Origin: a virus
Direction: 5' to 3' (one strand)
IMG/VR virus record: IMGVR_UViG_3300050343_000097
Span: 1-25,268 of that record
DNA length: 25,268 bases
Numbering within the stretch: position 1 is the first letter of the stretch; each line of letters starts with the position of its first letter. This document shows, in pieces, positions 1 to 11,600 of this stretch. A program made the position numbers and the translations under genes. A model generated the notes under the pieces. The model was not told the origin of the DNA, ran no database searches, and saw only the letters and a list, made by a program, of their open reading frames with translations.

Positions 1-2736
1 AGGAAGGTATGAATTTTGTACTTTAGCTAAATGTGTTTGCATAATGTTTTTAATTTCAATTTGATTATCTACTACTAAATCGACTACAGTTTTGTCTACA
101 CCTGCTATGTTTAATAAATCAATTTCTTGATTTATAGAGTTAGTATTAAAATCTACACCTGTTTCCATAACAGGTACATCACCATATATAACTTTTTTAA
201 TAATGTCTGCTTTAGAATCATAGGCATCAAAAGCACCTGAGGTTTCAAAATGATGTAGATAATATATAAATTTAGATAAGTTTGTTCTGTTAACATCATC
301 AAATTTACTTAATGTTTTATTTTCTAAGGCAGGTATTAATGTATTTTCAATAAAATCCACAGTGTCTGTGTTGTTAAAATAATTTCTAACTGTGTATCTT
401 GTATATAAAGATTCCCCTATCTTGTTAGTAAAATCTCTTTTATCTGAAAAAACACCAAAAGGATTTGTAGGACGGTCATCTAAATTTTGTATTAAAGTAG
501 CTGCTCCTGCATTTGGGTCTATGTTCGGCATCATTTTAATTAGTTGTTGCATTACTGGATGATTTTTAATAGGAGCATTTAATCTAATAAGTTCGTCTAT
601 AAATTCATCTATTTTATATTGTTGTCCAAAAATTGCATCCTCTGGGTTTGTCCAAAAATTTTCTGGGTTTTGGTTAATAGGATAACCATCTACCATTTCT
701 ACATTGTAATGATAAGAACTTGCTACATTTGTAGGTGTGTCTGTTTCATTTAGTAAAGCATCTATTAAAACTTGATACCTTTCAGGTTTTGTAAACGCTT
801 CTTCTCTGGCTAATTTGGACACTGTTGCGTATGGGTTATTTTTAATATGTTTATTTGCAACATCAATATTAAATTGTGCATCATCTATTTTTTCTAATCC
901 ATAAGAGTTTTCATTCATAAAAATGTATGATTTACTACCAACATCTTCTATGTCATTGGTATAAACTAATACATCTGCATCTTTAAAATGTTTTTGTAAT
1001 GCTTGTGCTGATGTAAAATCATTTGTTATATCGTATGTTTTACCATCAATTTTTATTTGTGTTACATTTGTATATTGATTTACATCACCTGGTCGTTCTA
1101 TAAACCCCTGTATAAAATCTGCACTCATTTCTTTTTCTATACCGAACTCTACAAATATTGCTGTATTTGGTATGTTTACTACATTTGCACCAGGTTTTAT
1201 GTTTACTTTGTATAAATCGTAACCATTTCTTAAATTAAAATCTCCTGCTTGACTTTTTAAACCTAATTCATCTAAAAATCCTGCAGCAACATTTTCATCA
1301 TCAATAATATTTATAGTAGATGTAGAACTTTTTAAACTATTAGGTTCATTTTCTATATCCCACAATGTTTCACTATATATTTCTTCACCATCATATCCAT
1401 CTAAATCTTGAAATTTTACAGTTAAATCATTATTAGAAGTTTCTGCAACAATGTTGAAATCTGCTTCTACGCCTGTTGGTAATGTAATAGTTATTTCTCT
1501 CGTAACCATACCATCTGTTACTTCATAAAAATCTCCTACTTTTTCAAAACTTACTTGTTCTGATAATTCACTAACTAAATCATTGACTTGTTCTTGTATA
1601 AAATTTAAATTATCATTGGCTATTTTATATAATTGTTCACCACCATAAAATTGACTTGCTCTATCTAAAGCTGCATTGTAAGTTCCTGCGTGAAACTTTT
1701 TATTTACTGTTTCACCTTTAGATATAGAATGATATAACTCTATACCATCATCTACTACATTTGTAGGTGTGATTGCAAAAATGCCTTCGCCTTTTAATGC
1801 TTGTTTATACTCTGTTTCTGATATTGCACCATTATCATATAATTTTTTAACTTTTTGTTCTTCTGTTAAATTTTCAGGAGGTGTTTCTAAGTCTTTAACT
1901 ATATCATCAAATTTAGATTCATCACTTATTCTTGGGTCATCAGGACTAACTTCTTCTCCATAAAAATCTGTGTATGTAACTTTGCCATCTGCATCAGTAG
2001 ATTTTATTATCAGGTTTTCTTTTACTTCTGGCAACCAGTCACCTTCTGGAGTCATACCCATTTTCTCCATATTTCGTCTGTGACTTTCATCTAAGTATGC
2101 TTCGTAAGAACCACCAGGAAATAAATTGTTTACAAATTTTATTTTTACATCACTTGCTTTATTGTAAAGAGATTGTTTTTCAAAAAACTTTTTAAATTTT
2201 AATTTTTTTAAATCACCTTCTGTATATTCTCCACTAATTATTTTTGCTTGTTGTATTAATTTTTGTTCTGGTCCTTGTGCATCTGCACCTTTAAGTGCAT
2301 ATTCTGCCATGTAATGACTAGGTGGAGCATCTATAATTTCATCCAAATCAAAATCATAAACACCTGATGGTGTTCTTCTTGTAACTGAAATCATATACTC
2401 TATTAAATCATTTGTGTAATATTCATTTCTTTGACCTAGTTGAAAAATTAAATATGGTGATAATCTTTTATTTTCTGGTATAAAATCGTATACATCTATT
2501 TCACTATAATGGATATCATTTGCGTCCATGTAATCCATAATTTCGCTAAAAGCTGTATCTTCAATAATTTTTAATTCATCACCACCATAACCCATTTGCC
2601 TTCCACCAATATAATTCCACAAAAATTTATTATCTATAGGTTCGTCATATCCTTTATTAAATAAAGCAGTGTCTTGTTCCTGCTTTAAAAATTCTAGCTC
2701 ACTATCGTCAGGGATAAAGTTGTCGTCTTCTACCAT
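1..2736 (-). CDS. Large phage virion-region protein, C-terminus beyond left edge
   Basis: An open minus-strand frame runs from an ATG at 2736 to base 1 with no stop, so at least 912 residues are present and the C-terminus lies outside the window. The ATG shares one base with the TAA of the upstream gene (TAATG), which points to coupled translation. No whole-length family was recognised. Around residues 333-370 is a stretch reading ELYHSISKGE, then HAGTYNAALDRA; this YH..(12-14)..H.GT..AA..R pattern resembles a motif seen in ADP-ribosyltransferase-like or polyvalent phage proteins, a tentative likeness only. The rest is acidic, rich in Asn and Asp, and has no evident signal peptide or membrane helix. 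Position after the giant virion gene and the muralytic gene suggests an internal virion or tail-associated protein. Existence of the gene is certain; its role is inferred. Confidence 0.85.
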   Translation of the reverse strand, partial: MVEDDNFIPDDSELEFLKQEQDTALFNKGYDEPIDNKFLWNYIGGRQMGYGGDELKIIEDTAFSEIMDYMDANDIHYSEIDVYDFIPENKRLSPYLIFQLGQRNEYYTNDLIEYMISVTRRTPSGVYDFDLDEIIDAPPSHYMAEYALKGADAQGPEQKLIQQAKIISGEYTEGDLKKLKFKKFFEKQSLYNKASDVKIKFVNNLFPGGSYEAYLDESHRRNMEKMGMTPEGDWLPEVKENLIIKSTDADGKVTYTDFYGEEVSPDDPRISDESKFDDIVKDLETPPENLTEEQKVKKLYDNGAISETEYKQALKGEGIFAITPTNVVDDGIELYHSISKGETVNKKFHAGTYNAALDRASQFYGGEQLYKIANDNLNFIQEQVNDLVSELSEQVSFEKVGDFYEVTDGMVTREITITLPTGVEADFNIVAETSNNDLTVKFQDLDGYDGEEIYSETLWDIENEPNSLKSSTSTINIIDDENVAAGFLDELGLKSQAGDFNLRNGYDLYKVNIKPGANVVNIPNTAIFVEFGIEKEMSADFIQGFIERPGDVNQYTNVTQIKIDGKTYDITNDFTSAQALQKHFKDADVLVYTNDIEDVGSKSYIFMNENSYGLEKIDDAQFNIDVANKHIKNNPYATVSKLAREEAFTKPERYQVLIDALLNETDTPTNVASSYHYNVEMVDGYPINQNPENFWTNPEDAIFGQQYKIDEFIDELIRLNAPIKNHPVMQQLIKMMPNIDPNAGAATLIQNLDDRPTNPFGVFSDKRDFTNKIGESLYTRYTVRNYFNNTDTVDFIENTLIPALENKTLSKFDDVNRTNLSKFIYYLHHFETSGAFDAYDSKADIIKKVIYGDVPVMETGVDFNTNSINQEIDLLNIAGVDKTVVDLVVDNQIEIKNIMQTHLAKVQNSYLP

Positions 2737-3725
2737 TATCCACCAAGTAATCTAATAGCTTCTTCTATTTCCTTCGACATTGTTTTTCTGGTATTCGGTT
2801 GTTGTTGTTGTATTGGTTCTAGATTTTTCTGTGTTCTTTTTTCATTAATACTAGATACCATTCTATCTATCAACATTTGTATTGGTGTATTACCATCTCT
2901 TATTTTTTGTGTAATAGGACCTACAGGAATATTACTAAATGCTTCATTACCTTTATCTACTAAACTCATATCCGACCTTAAAGGTCTGTCTGGTTCCGTA
3001 GGTGAGTCAAACATAGGGTTTAATAATTTATAAAAATCTGATTGTTCAAAATCTCTTTCTCTTGGTGGTTTACCAAATTGATTAGTTATCCCTGCACTTC
3101 TTGATGTTGTATCAATTTCTGTATCTTCAGGTATTGTAGTTGTAGTTGTAGGTGGTACTGTCGTAGTTGTAGGTGGAACTGTTGTAGTAACAGGAACATC
3201 ATCAATATTGCCGAAAGATATTTGGTTGTAATTTTTAATGTAATCTACAGCTTTAGTTATCTCTGCATCTAACCCATCTATAAGTACCAATTCATTGTCT
3301 GCTCCTAATCTTGACATGTTAGGTTTTATATATTTTGTGTATGTCTTCCAAGCATCAAAAGGGTCTGGACCATAAGATTTAGGATTTCTTCGTCTGTAGT
3401 CAACTATATGTGCAGCAAAGGCTGTTGCATACTTAATATCATATTTAACTGATTTAGTAAAATCTTCTAATGACAAAGTCTTACCTTGATTTTCAAAAAA
3501 CTCTACAGTCATATTGTCTGGTTTTTCTCCAGTAAAATATCTTGGAGGATTAATTTGCCATAAACCTTTATCATCAATGTCAGTATCACCATCTATACCA
3601 TGTTTAAATTTTGATTCTAAGTAAGCAATAGCAATTAATATTCTAGCATCATCGCCTGGAACCTCTTGTTGTGATAATAATTCTTTAACTTGTTCTACTG
3701 TATATTGCGTTTCTACTTCTTCCAT
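2736..3725 (-). CDS. Virion-associated lysozyme/transglycosylase-like protein with Thr/Pro linker
   Basis: A 329-residue protein. Residues 22-135 look like a lysozyme-superfamily (SLT/goose-type) domain: ILIAIAYLESKF places a probable catalytic Glu at residue 37, followed by GLWQIN at 54-59, a typical substrate-cleft motif. It would cleave the glycan strands of peptidoglycan. Residues about 178-199 form a low-complexity linker of PPTTTT units, a style common in actinobacterial and actinophage surface proteins. The C-terminal 120 residues are hydrophilic and unrecognised. There is no signal peptide, and the gene lies within the structural operon with one-base overlaps on both sides, so it is more likely a particle-borne enzyme acting at genome entry than the endolysin. 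The fold call is from motifs only; the role in entry is inferred. Confidence 0.8.
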   Translation of the reverse strand: MEEVETQYTVEQVKELLSQQEVPGDDARILIAIAYLESKFKHGIDGDTDIDDKGLWQINPPRYFTGEKPDNMTVEFFENQGKTLSLEDFTKSVKYDIKYATAFAAHIVDYRRRNPKSYGPDPFDAWKTYTKYIKPNMSRLGADNELVLIDGLDAEITKAVDYIKNYNQISFGNIDDVPVTTTVPPTTTTVPPTTTTTIPEDTEIDTTSRSAGITNQFGKPPRERDFEQSDFYKLLNPMFDSPTEPDRPLRSDMSLVDKGNEAFSNIPVGPITQKIRDGNTPIQMLIDRMVSSINEKRTQKNLEPIQQQQPNTRKTMSKEIEEAIRLLGG

Positions 3726-4762
3726 TAGCCTCTCCTCATTGGTGTACTAGATTGTGCCGAAGATAGACCTGCCATATTTTTTTGTATTCTATAAAAAGTA
3801 TCATCTTCTATATCTGCTTGTCTACTTACTTCTTCTCTAGGTGCAAAGACTTCATCTTGTATATCTTCTGTGTCTGTCAAGATACTTGTGTCAGGTTCTT
3901 CAGCAGGAGTACCTTCTACAAATCCTGCAAACTCTCCTGTATCTGTAGACAATAAGGTATCTGGTACAGCAGGAGCTAAGTTATCAACGCTTTCTAAAAA
4001 TTGAGCAGCAGGTCCACTAGCAAATTTGTTACTAAAATAATTTGTTTCATATTCAGACAAAGGTGCACCTTTTCGTAATTCTACTTCTTTCAAAAAACCG
4101 TTATAGAAATCTTCTAAGTCTTCGTTTTTATATTCATAAGTAGTCGTGTTACCTGCTTGATACGCTTGGGAAAATTCTCCCATCATTGTAGTTGATGCAA
4201 CCCAAGAAAGTTTACCATTATTATCCATAGAAAAGTCCATAGCTTTTTTGATGCCTTTCATGGTTTCAGCATCTAAATTAGCACCGTAAGTTTTACTTAA
4301 ATTTATTAGACCTGCTTTAGCTAAAGCATTTTTAAGAGGTATTCTTTGTGCTTTATCTAAAGCAGTCCATTGATTCTTTATATCTTTTGTGTAATATATA
4401 TTTAAAAAAGCATCTGATGTTCCAAACAAATCTCTTCTTTCAACTTGGTATTTATCTGATGTTAAAAACTCCTCTGCAGAAATAGGTTCAACAATAGGGT
4501 TTCCAGTATTTGCTTCATATTCTATGTTACCTGCATCGTCTTTTTTGTATACACTGTATTCTTTTTGAAATCCTGTTCCTAATAATTTGTTAGGGTCTGA
4601 AAACATAGACATATTTAATAGATTTTCGTATATGTCACCACCAGTTTCATCCATACCGATTGGAGCATTGTCACCTTGTGGAGGCATAAGGTCTAATGGA
4701 CCTACACTTTTTTGACCATCTTTCTCATCTGTTATGTTTTCAGGCATAAAGAAATTAACCAT
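3725..4762 (-). CDS. Unknown structural-operon protein, 345 aa
   Basis: The protein is acidic and hydrophilic with no transmembrane helix or signal peptide. I do not recognise a family. The N-terminal 35 residues are Pro, Gly and Asp rich and probably disordered; residues 85-235 look mostly helical; the C-terminal 90 residues are again acidic and Pro/Thr rich. The ATG at 4762 overlaps the TAA of the preceding gene by one base, with GGAG ten bases upstream; a second Met at residue 6 has no better ribosome binding site. Its stop overlaps the ATG of the lysozyme-like gene. The location between two virion-type genes suggests an internal virion or DNA ejection component, but nothing in the sequence proves it. 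Confidence 0.8.
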   Translation of the reverse strand: MVNFFMPENITDEKDGQKSVGPLDLMPPQGDNAPIGMDETGGDIYENLLNMSMFSDPNKLLGTGFQKEYSVYKKDDAGNIEYEANTGNPIVEPISAEEFLTSDKYQVERRDLFGTSDAFLNIYYTKDIKNQWTALDKAQRIPLKNALAKAGLINLSKTYGANLDAETMKGIKKAMDFSMDNNGKLSWVASTTMMGEFSQAYQAGNTTTYEYKNEDLEDFYNGFLKEVELRKGAPLSEYETNYFSNKFASGPAAQFLESVDNLAPAVPDTLLSTDTGEFAGFVEGTPAEEPDTSILTDTEDIQDEVFAPREEVSRQADIEDDTFYRIQKNMAGLSSAQSSTPMRRG

Positions 4763-5643
4763 TAATCTATTACTCCAAATCTATCTACTTCATTAACTAA
4801 CACTTCATCGTATACTACCATAAACAATGGGTATTTTTCTATAATCTTAAAGGCTTGTGTTTGCAATTCTAGACGAACAGCATCTGCACCAGGTGATGTA
4901 TTGTTTTTTAAATAATTAACTGCTTGTTCTATATTAGGATAATTTTTGTTTTTTCTGATAGCATCTAACGCTCTTGTTCGTTCAGCGAAATATTCTTGTA
5001 AGTAACCAGTTAATTCAAACTGTGCAAACTCAGGATGTTCTGCTGCTCTAGTTAAATAATCTATCATTATATCATTGTCTAATCGTTCAGCAGTTTCGCC
5101 ACCAAGAACACTGTTGTATGCTTCTGACTTACCATAAGCTATAGGAAACATAGACGCTAACCAAGCATCAATCTTTGCGTTTTCTGCTTTTACAATGTTT
5201 GCAAAATTAGAATCAGGTTTATATTTTACTGTTGCTTCAAGTTCTCTTAGCTTATCTTCTTTCATAGCTTTACCAATTACAGAAGCTAAAAACTTTTGTA
5301 CATCTGCAAACATTTCTTGTTCGTTTTTAGGTGTTACTAGCTCTAAAGGTAAAGATTCGTAACCACTAAAATCTAATAAACCCTCATCTAGATTTCTAGA
5401 AAAGTAAGTTAATACTGGTCCAAAATCTTTTGCAAGTTCTGGGTGTGATAACACAAAATCATATTCTAATGTTGTTCTTGGTACTCTACCTGCTTCAGAT
5501 ACAGCTTTACCTTTTAGTTGCAAACCTGCAGATGTAAACCCTTGTATACCATATTTATCTAAACCTAATAGTCTTACAACTTCTACTAATGCGTAGTATT
5601 CACCTTGTGTTGGTCCTAATGTGGCTACCCATTGGCTTCTCAT
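4762..5643 (-). CDS. Probable C-terminal part of the giant virion protein, in a shifted frame
   Basis: If translated alone it starts at ATG 5643 (MRSQWVATLGPTQG) and has 293 residues; the open frame extends further up to 5721, inside the giant gene. No good ribosome binding site precedes the ATG. Its frame is +1 relative to the giant gene, which stops at 5600, so the two overlap by 44 bases. The sequence here (GEYYALVEVVRLLG, then HPELAKDFGPVLTYFSRNLD, then LELVTPKNEQ) reads as a natural continuation of the giant protein; in actinophage proteins of this type as I recall them, a similar segment (yF.P followed by LTP) sits in the same chain. I therefore think this is the last ~290 residues of one ~2,300-residue protein separated by a frameshift, real or artefactual. 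A coupled separate gene is the alternative. Confidence 0.75.
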   Translation of the reverse strand: MRSQWVATLGPTQGEYYALVEVVRLLGLDKYGIQGFTSAGLQLKGKAVSEAGRVPRTTLEYDFVLSHPELAKDFGPVLTYFSRNLDEGLLDFSGYESLPLELVTPKNEQEMFADVQKFLASVIGKAMKEDKLRELEATVKYKPDSNFANIVKAENAKIDAWLASMFPIAYGKSEAYNSVLGGETAERLDNDIMIDYLTRAAEHPEFAQFELTGYLQEYFAERTRALDAIRKNKNYPNIEQAVNYLKNNTSPGADAVRLELQTQAFKIIEKYPLFMVVYDEVLVNEVDRFGVID

Positions 5644-8600
5644 TGATTGGTAAAAAACCATGTATTGCTGCAAGTTCAACCATATTGTTATAAAAAATAC
5701 CAGAATCAAAACCTTCTTCATCGTACCATTTTTTAAAAGTTGCAGGATTACCTTCTATCGCATAAAGAACATTTAGCTTTGGTGCAAACGGACTTATAAA
5801 TCTATCGTATGCCATTAATGTATAAATGTTTTCTCTTACCTGCTCGGTAATAGTTTCTAATGCTTCAAAATCATCAGCTAACTCTGGGTGTAACTGTGCT
5901 GATATTTGAAAGGCTTTTGTTGTTGCACCTAACCATATATCTTCATCTACACCTGCTATGTTAAAATCTTTTGCCATAGCGTTAAACCAGTTCTGAGCTA
6001 CTGAAGGTATAGCACTTCTTATAAATTCTTCTGGTATATCTAATAAATCTATTTCACCTTTGCCACTGAAAGGTAAGTTATAACCTGCCATGATATATCG
6101 TTCTACAAATCTTTTAGCTGATGGCTTATCTCTTAATAAAAAACCTACTGGCATACTCATACCTGCACCTAAAGATGGTAGTACTCCTGCACCACCTACG
6201 CCTAAAGCACTTAGTCTAAGACTTCTTTTAGCGTAAACTCTTTCACTAGGCACTGATGCGTCTTCAGAATACTCGCCAAAACCATTTGATTTTGCATACG
6301 AATCTAACGGTGTACCACCTGTCGGTATAAAAAGATAATTGTCACCAAACTTATCTTTAAAGATAACATTATTTTCTACACCTTTTCTATAACCTTCTGC
6401 AATTTGATACGCTGCTTTTACATTGTTTTTACTTAACAAGTAATACCTACCTGCGTATTCTCTCCATGCTTCAAAAAAAGCAAAACCACTTCTGTAGGCT
6501 TGTGCAAAATATCCACGCTCTGTTAAATTAAACAATAGATTAGTCTGTGCTTCCATAGCAAACTCTATTGCTCTTTGGTGTATGTCTTCAAAACTCATAT
6601 TTCTTACAATATTTGCTCTAACATCATTCATGTCTAATACAGATGTATAACTCCACTCGTTCATATTTGGCATTATGGTATTGTCAGCAGGTTTAAATAT
6701 TTCCATAGTCTTTTCTTTTCTATTAAAGATGCCTTTAATATTTAATTTTTCAAATATTTTGTCTGCAACAATAGCTTTTTCTGTAACATCTAAGCCTTGT
6801 CTTTCTTTTAAATATCCAGGGTTTGTTACTATTGTTTCTTCACCTAATGCTTTTACTTGATTATCTGTTAGTAATTTCTTTCCTCTTAATCTAAGTGTGT
6901 TATACACAGCACCATTGTTAATTATTTCATAAGTATCATCATATTTAAATATACTTTCAATAATCTCGTCACCTTCTTTTCTTAAATACACTTCACCAAA
7001 AGATATTTGGTCAGCAGCTAATCCTAAATACTTAGCTTTGTCATACGCTTTTTTACTAGCATTGATAGTTGTATCTTGTACACCACGATTAATTTTAACT
7101 GACACATCTAAAAACCATTGTCCTCTAGCTTCATCCCATCTACCACCTAGTACATGGTCGGTCAATCTTAACTTATCTCCATTATCAAGTATGTATGATT
7201 TCAATACATTCGGTGTTAAAGAATTTTTACCACTTACAACTAATGTTCTGGTGTTGTATGGAGATACAAACAAACTAGCAACTTTACCCCAAGATTCTTG
7301 ATTGCCTAAATCTAGGCTAAAACCTTCTGGATTTTCTCGTACAAATCTATATACACTATCAGTGAGTTCTTCGTTTAATGCGTTCTTAGGTACAGCTATT
7401 CTTACTGGTTGATTTAAAACTTTTTCTATAGTTTTTCTACCTACATCAAATGTTTGTTCACCTGTGTATTTAGCTTTTTGCGTTTTACCTTTGGTAGATG
7501 CTTGGAAATTTTTACGGATTTGTAATAAATTAGGTTTACTACCAGATAAACCTAATATTTTTTCTAACCCTTTTTTGTTAGCACCAGGTTCTGAAAGATA
7601 CTTAACTGCGTCTTTAATGATTAATGCTACATCTTCTGCACCATAACCAATGTCATAGGCATTTAATAAAACATCTTGTACAATTTTTTCATTAGCAAAT
7701 TGTCCATTGTAAATTATTTCATCTTTATTAAATCTAGATATGTAAGTACCTACTTTACTGTCATCAAAACCTAATCTTCCTTCAGCTATTTTATTAGCAG
7801 CTCCATAAACTTGTGCTTCTGCTTTTTGTACATCAGTAGTAAAAGTTATACTGTCAGCATTCCGAGCATTTGTAGATAAATAATCTACAGTTTTTTGTCC
7901 TTGTTCTGTAAACAAAGTAACAACAAACTCTGTAACACCATTCGCAGTGTTCTTAGAAATAATAGGTTTTATGTTAACATTTAAAACTTCGTCATAATCA
8001 GCAAGTGTATTATCTGCTTTCTTTATATTATCTTTTACAGATTTAATAACTTCTTTATTTAAATTTACTGCTGTGTCTGGGTCCAAATGAACTTTTAACA
8101 TTTCTTCTAATGCAGATTTTTGACCAAAATTTGCAAAAGAGTCTACTGCTAAATTGTATGCTTGTTTAATAAATGGTATACGAATAGCAGTACCTTCTCC
8201 TTGTGATGTAGCAAAAAACATAGAGTCTAATAAATTTCTAATAACACCTTTTTGTTCAGCTAAACTTTTTTTATCTCCCTTTGGAAATGGTATCTCTGCA
8301 GGTACTTTTTCTTTTACCTCATTGTAAAGTTTTATAATTTTTCTTGATGCTTGTTCTTGTAGTTCTGGTTGCAATATATCCAAGTTTCTTAAATTAATGT
8401 TGCCTATTTTTCCATCAGCAATGACATCAAGAAGTTTTAAACTACCACCTGTGTAATTATCTATTGATTGCGAATAATGTGTTGCTAGTCTTATAAAATC
8501 TTCGTCAGTTTTTATTGAACCTGCAGCAGCATTTCTACTAGCAGGTCCTCTTTTAATAAGACCATCATTATTTTTCTGAATTATTTTTCTTATTGATTCT

Positions 8601-11600
8601 GTATTTTTGAGATAGTCAGCCATTTGGTCTATAGTAAAACCTTTTCTTTTCATGCCTGAAACAATATTGGCTAATGGGTCGTCTATATATCTATCTAAAA
8701 AATACACAAATGCTTTTGGATGTTTAACGGTATCTACAATAGTAACGAGGTCATGTCCTGTAATGTTCATTAATTGATTATCAACAAATTTAACATCTGC
8801 AGAAAAAAGTTGTGCTAATTCTGGTGTGCCAAATTGTTGTGAATCAGACAATATGCCCAAAGCCTTTCTTACTGATTTAGGAATAACATCTTCTAGTAAC
8901 TCAGTAGCTTTATTGTCTAAAGGTTTTGTAGTTCTATAAGGACCTACCATAGTTGTATCTGGATTTATCTTAAATACTCTTGCAAGAAGTCCTTCTGAAT
9001 CATTAAGCATTAATTTAAAATAAGTTACAAGACCATCTAGAGGTCCTCGTGTACCTAGAAATTTATTTTTAATAATTGCATCAGTTATAAGTTTTAATGG
9101 ATATGACAACCTGCCTAATAAAAAAGCAGGGTATTGAAAATTTCTCATATATCCAAAAAATAATCTATCAAAACCTCCTGAAAAACCTTCTACACTTTTA
9201 AACAAAACATTAGGGTTTTCAAAATCTGGTTTAATGTCTGATAACAATTCATTTAAATGTGAGCCTTCACGCCAAAAATCTACTTCTTCTCCTTCATCTG
9301 CAGCTTTACGCACTACTTCAAATATATCTTCGTTACCCTCTGCATTTAAATATTTGCTTCTAAGTCTTCTTTTGTTACTTGTTGCTTTAATCAATCCTTG
9401 TATATCAGGACCATGTATAGTTAAATTTTTTAATTGACTGTATAGCTCTAAAGAGTTTTGTGTTAGTTGTATCATTTGTTCTTCACTTGCTACATCTGAA
9501 AATTGTTTTTGTGTTATTATATCTACTTCATCTAGAGGATAAAATTCTGGATTTCTACTTGGTGACATTGGTTTAGCAAATGTATCATCAAAACCTTGTG
9601 CGTCATTGTTATAAAATTTATTAAAGAAATTATCTATTTCATTATCTGTTAAACCAAAAGTAGTTTTAAGTTGTAAACCTATTTCACCAGATACAAGTTT
9701 GTCCTTAAATATACTTTTAGCTTCCATTGTTTTTCCATCTTTCAATGCGTTATAAAACTCTGTGCTTAATTCACCTAATCTTTGTTCTGGTACAGAACCT
9801 AGATAACCATATCTTGTAAAATATCTTAATGATTCTTGTATGTCATTTAAATCTGCAGGTTTAGTTTTAGGTAATTTAATATCTTGTGCTAACATTTGGT
9901 CTCTAAAACTTCCACCTCTTCTTGCTGTAGTTGTTATACCATCATCTAACGGTGTGTCTAATGCAGCTAATAAATTTTCATTTAATATTTTCGATTGTAA
10001 ATGTTTGTTTTTACCTCTACCTATCCATCGACCACCATAATACAAATCTGCTACATAACCATTTTGTATACCGTCTTGCATAATATTTATAACATCATTT
10101 ACTGTAGTATCTGCATTTTGTATTTTAAAAGCAAAGTCTGGATGCAAACCTGCATTTATTAATTTTAATCCAACAGGTACACCATTGTCCTTAGCATTTA
10201 CTAATATTTCTGCTAAACCCTCAAAAACATCTATATTTTCATCATAAATATTTTGTAGTGTTTTACCTTTATCAAGTTCCTCTGGTAGAGATTTAGCTAA
10301 AATAGTTAAGGCTTCATCCATATTTTTAAGAGGTTGTCTTACAATTCCTTGACCAGGAACAACAATATTAGCTAAGTCTAAATAAATATATTTACCAACA
10401 TTTATAGTACCTGCAAAAAATCCTGCCATACTATATTCTTTTTTGTAACCTATATCTTGTATTAAATTATTTCTTTGTACAGTAGCTTCATCTAATATTT
10501 CATAATATGTTGTACCATTAATTCGACCTTCGCTTAATAAATCTTGTGCTTGTGATTGTACTAATAAATATTGATTATCTACAAACTCTGTAATCTGGTT
10601 TCCTGGACCATAACTTGCACTTAAATTACCTGTTAAAGAATATGCTAGACCATCTCCTATTGTTACTGGTAAACCTACTGTCATGTAATCTTGTGCAAAA
10701 CTTCTGTTCTCGTCAAACTCAGGAGCTGAAGATAACATAGCTGCAAAACCTGTTTGTTCTGTATCAGGGTTCATAATATCATTTATAGTCTTTAAATATA
10801 AACCTGTTTTTTCAGTAAAAGTTAATGGTCTTCCTAATACTTGTTCTTCTTGTTCTAAATTTTCTGCTAAGTAATCTGGGAATATTTCTAAATAAATATC
10901 TAAATCTGTTTTTCTAACTAGAGGATTTCCTTCATCATCTACTAAACCTCGTGCAATCATAAATTGTTTTGCTTGTGTTGAAGCATCATAATAAGGTAAA
11001 CCATTTTTATATTGTGTTTTTTTTTGTGACCTGTAAATTTGTTGTGCTTCAAAATGTGCTTTAAGAGCAGCTCCAATAGGTGTGTTGTTATCTTTTAGTC
11101 TTTCGTAACCTGCAATACTTATAGAATCTTCTAATGTTTTACCATCTTCATTTAATTGTTTTTCTAATGCTGCTGTATATTCTAAATTATAATTATAAGC
11201 AGCCCTATCAGCATCTTGAATTGCAGCTTCTAAAAATATGCGAGAGCCATTAAAAAAATAAGAACCCATTGTTTCTTTAAAATTTCTTAAATTTTCTTTA
11301 ACTGCTGCTCCTAGGGTACCAAGAGTATCTGCATTTAATTGAAGAAACAGTTGTGTTTGTGCATTGTAATGTTGTTGTACTTCTTCATTTACTTTTGCAC
11401 TTCTATTATTTTGATTTAATAATTCTTCGTTTTTAGTTTCTGACCAAATTTCTAAATATTGCTCGTCAGTCAAGTTCATGTCCACTGCTGCAAGTAATAG
11501 TTCTGGTGTTTCGTTAGGTGTAAGTGCTTCTAATTGTTCATACCTATTAGCTAATTCTTTAGCTTTAGGACCTAATGCCTGTTCTGTATTATTTAATTGT

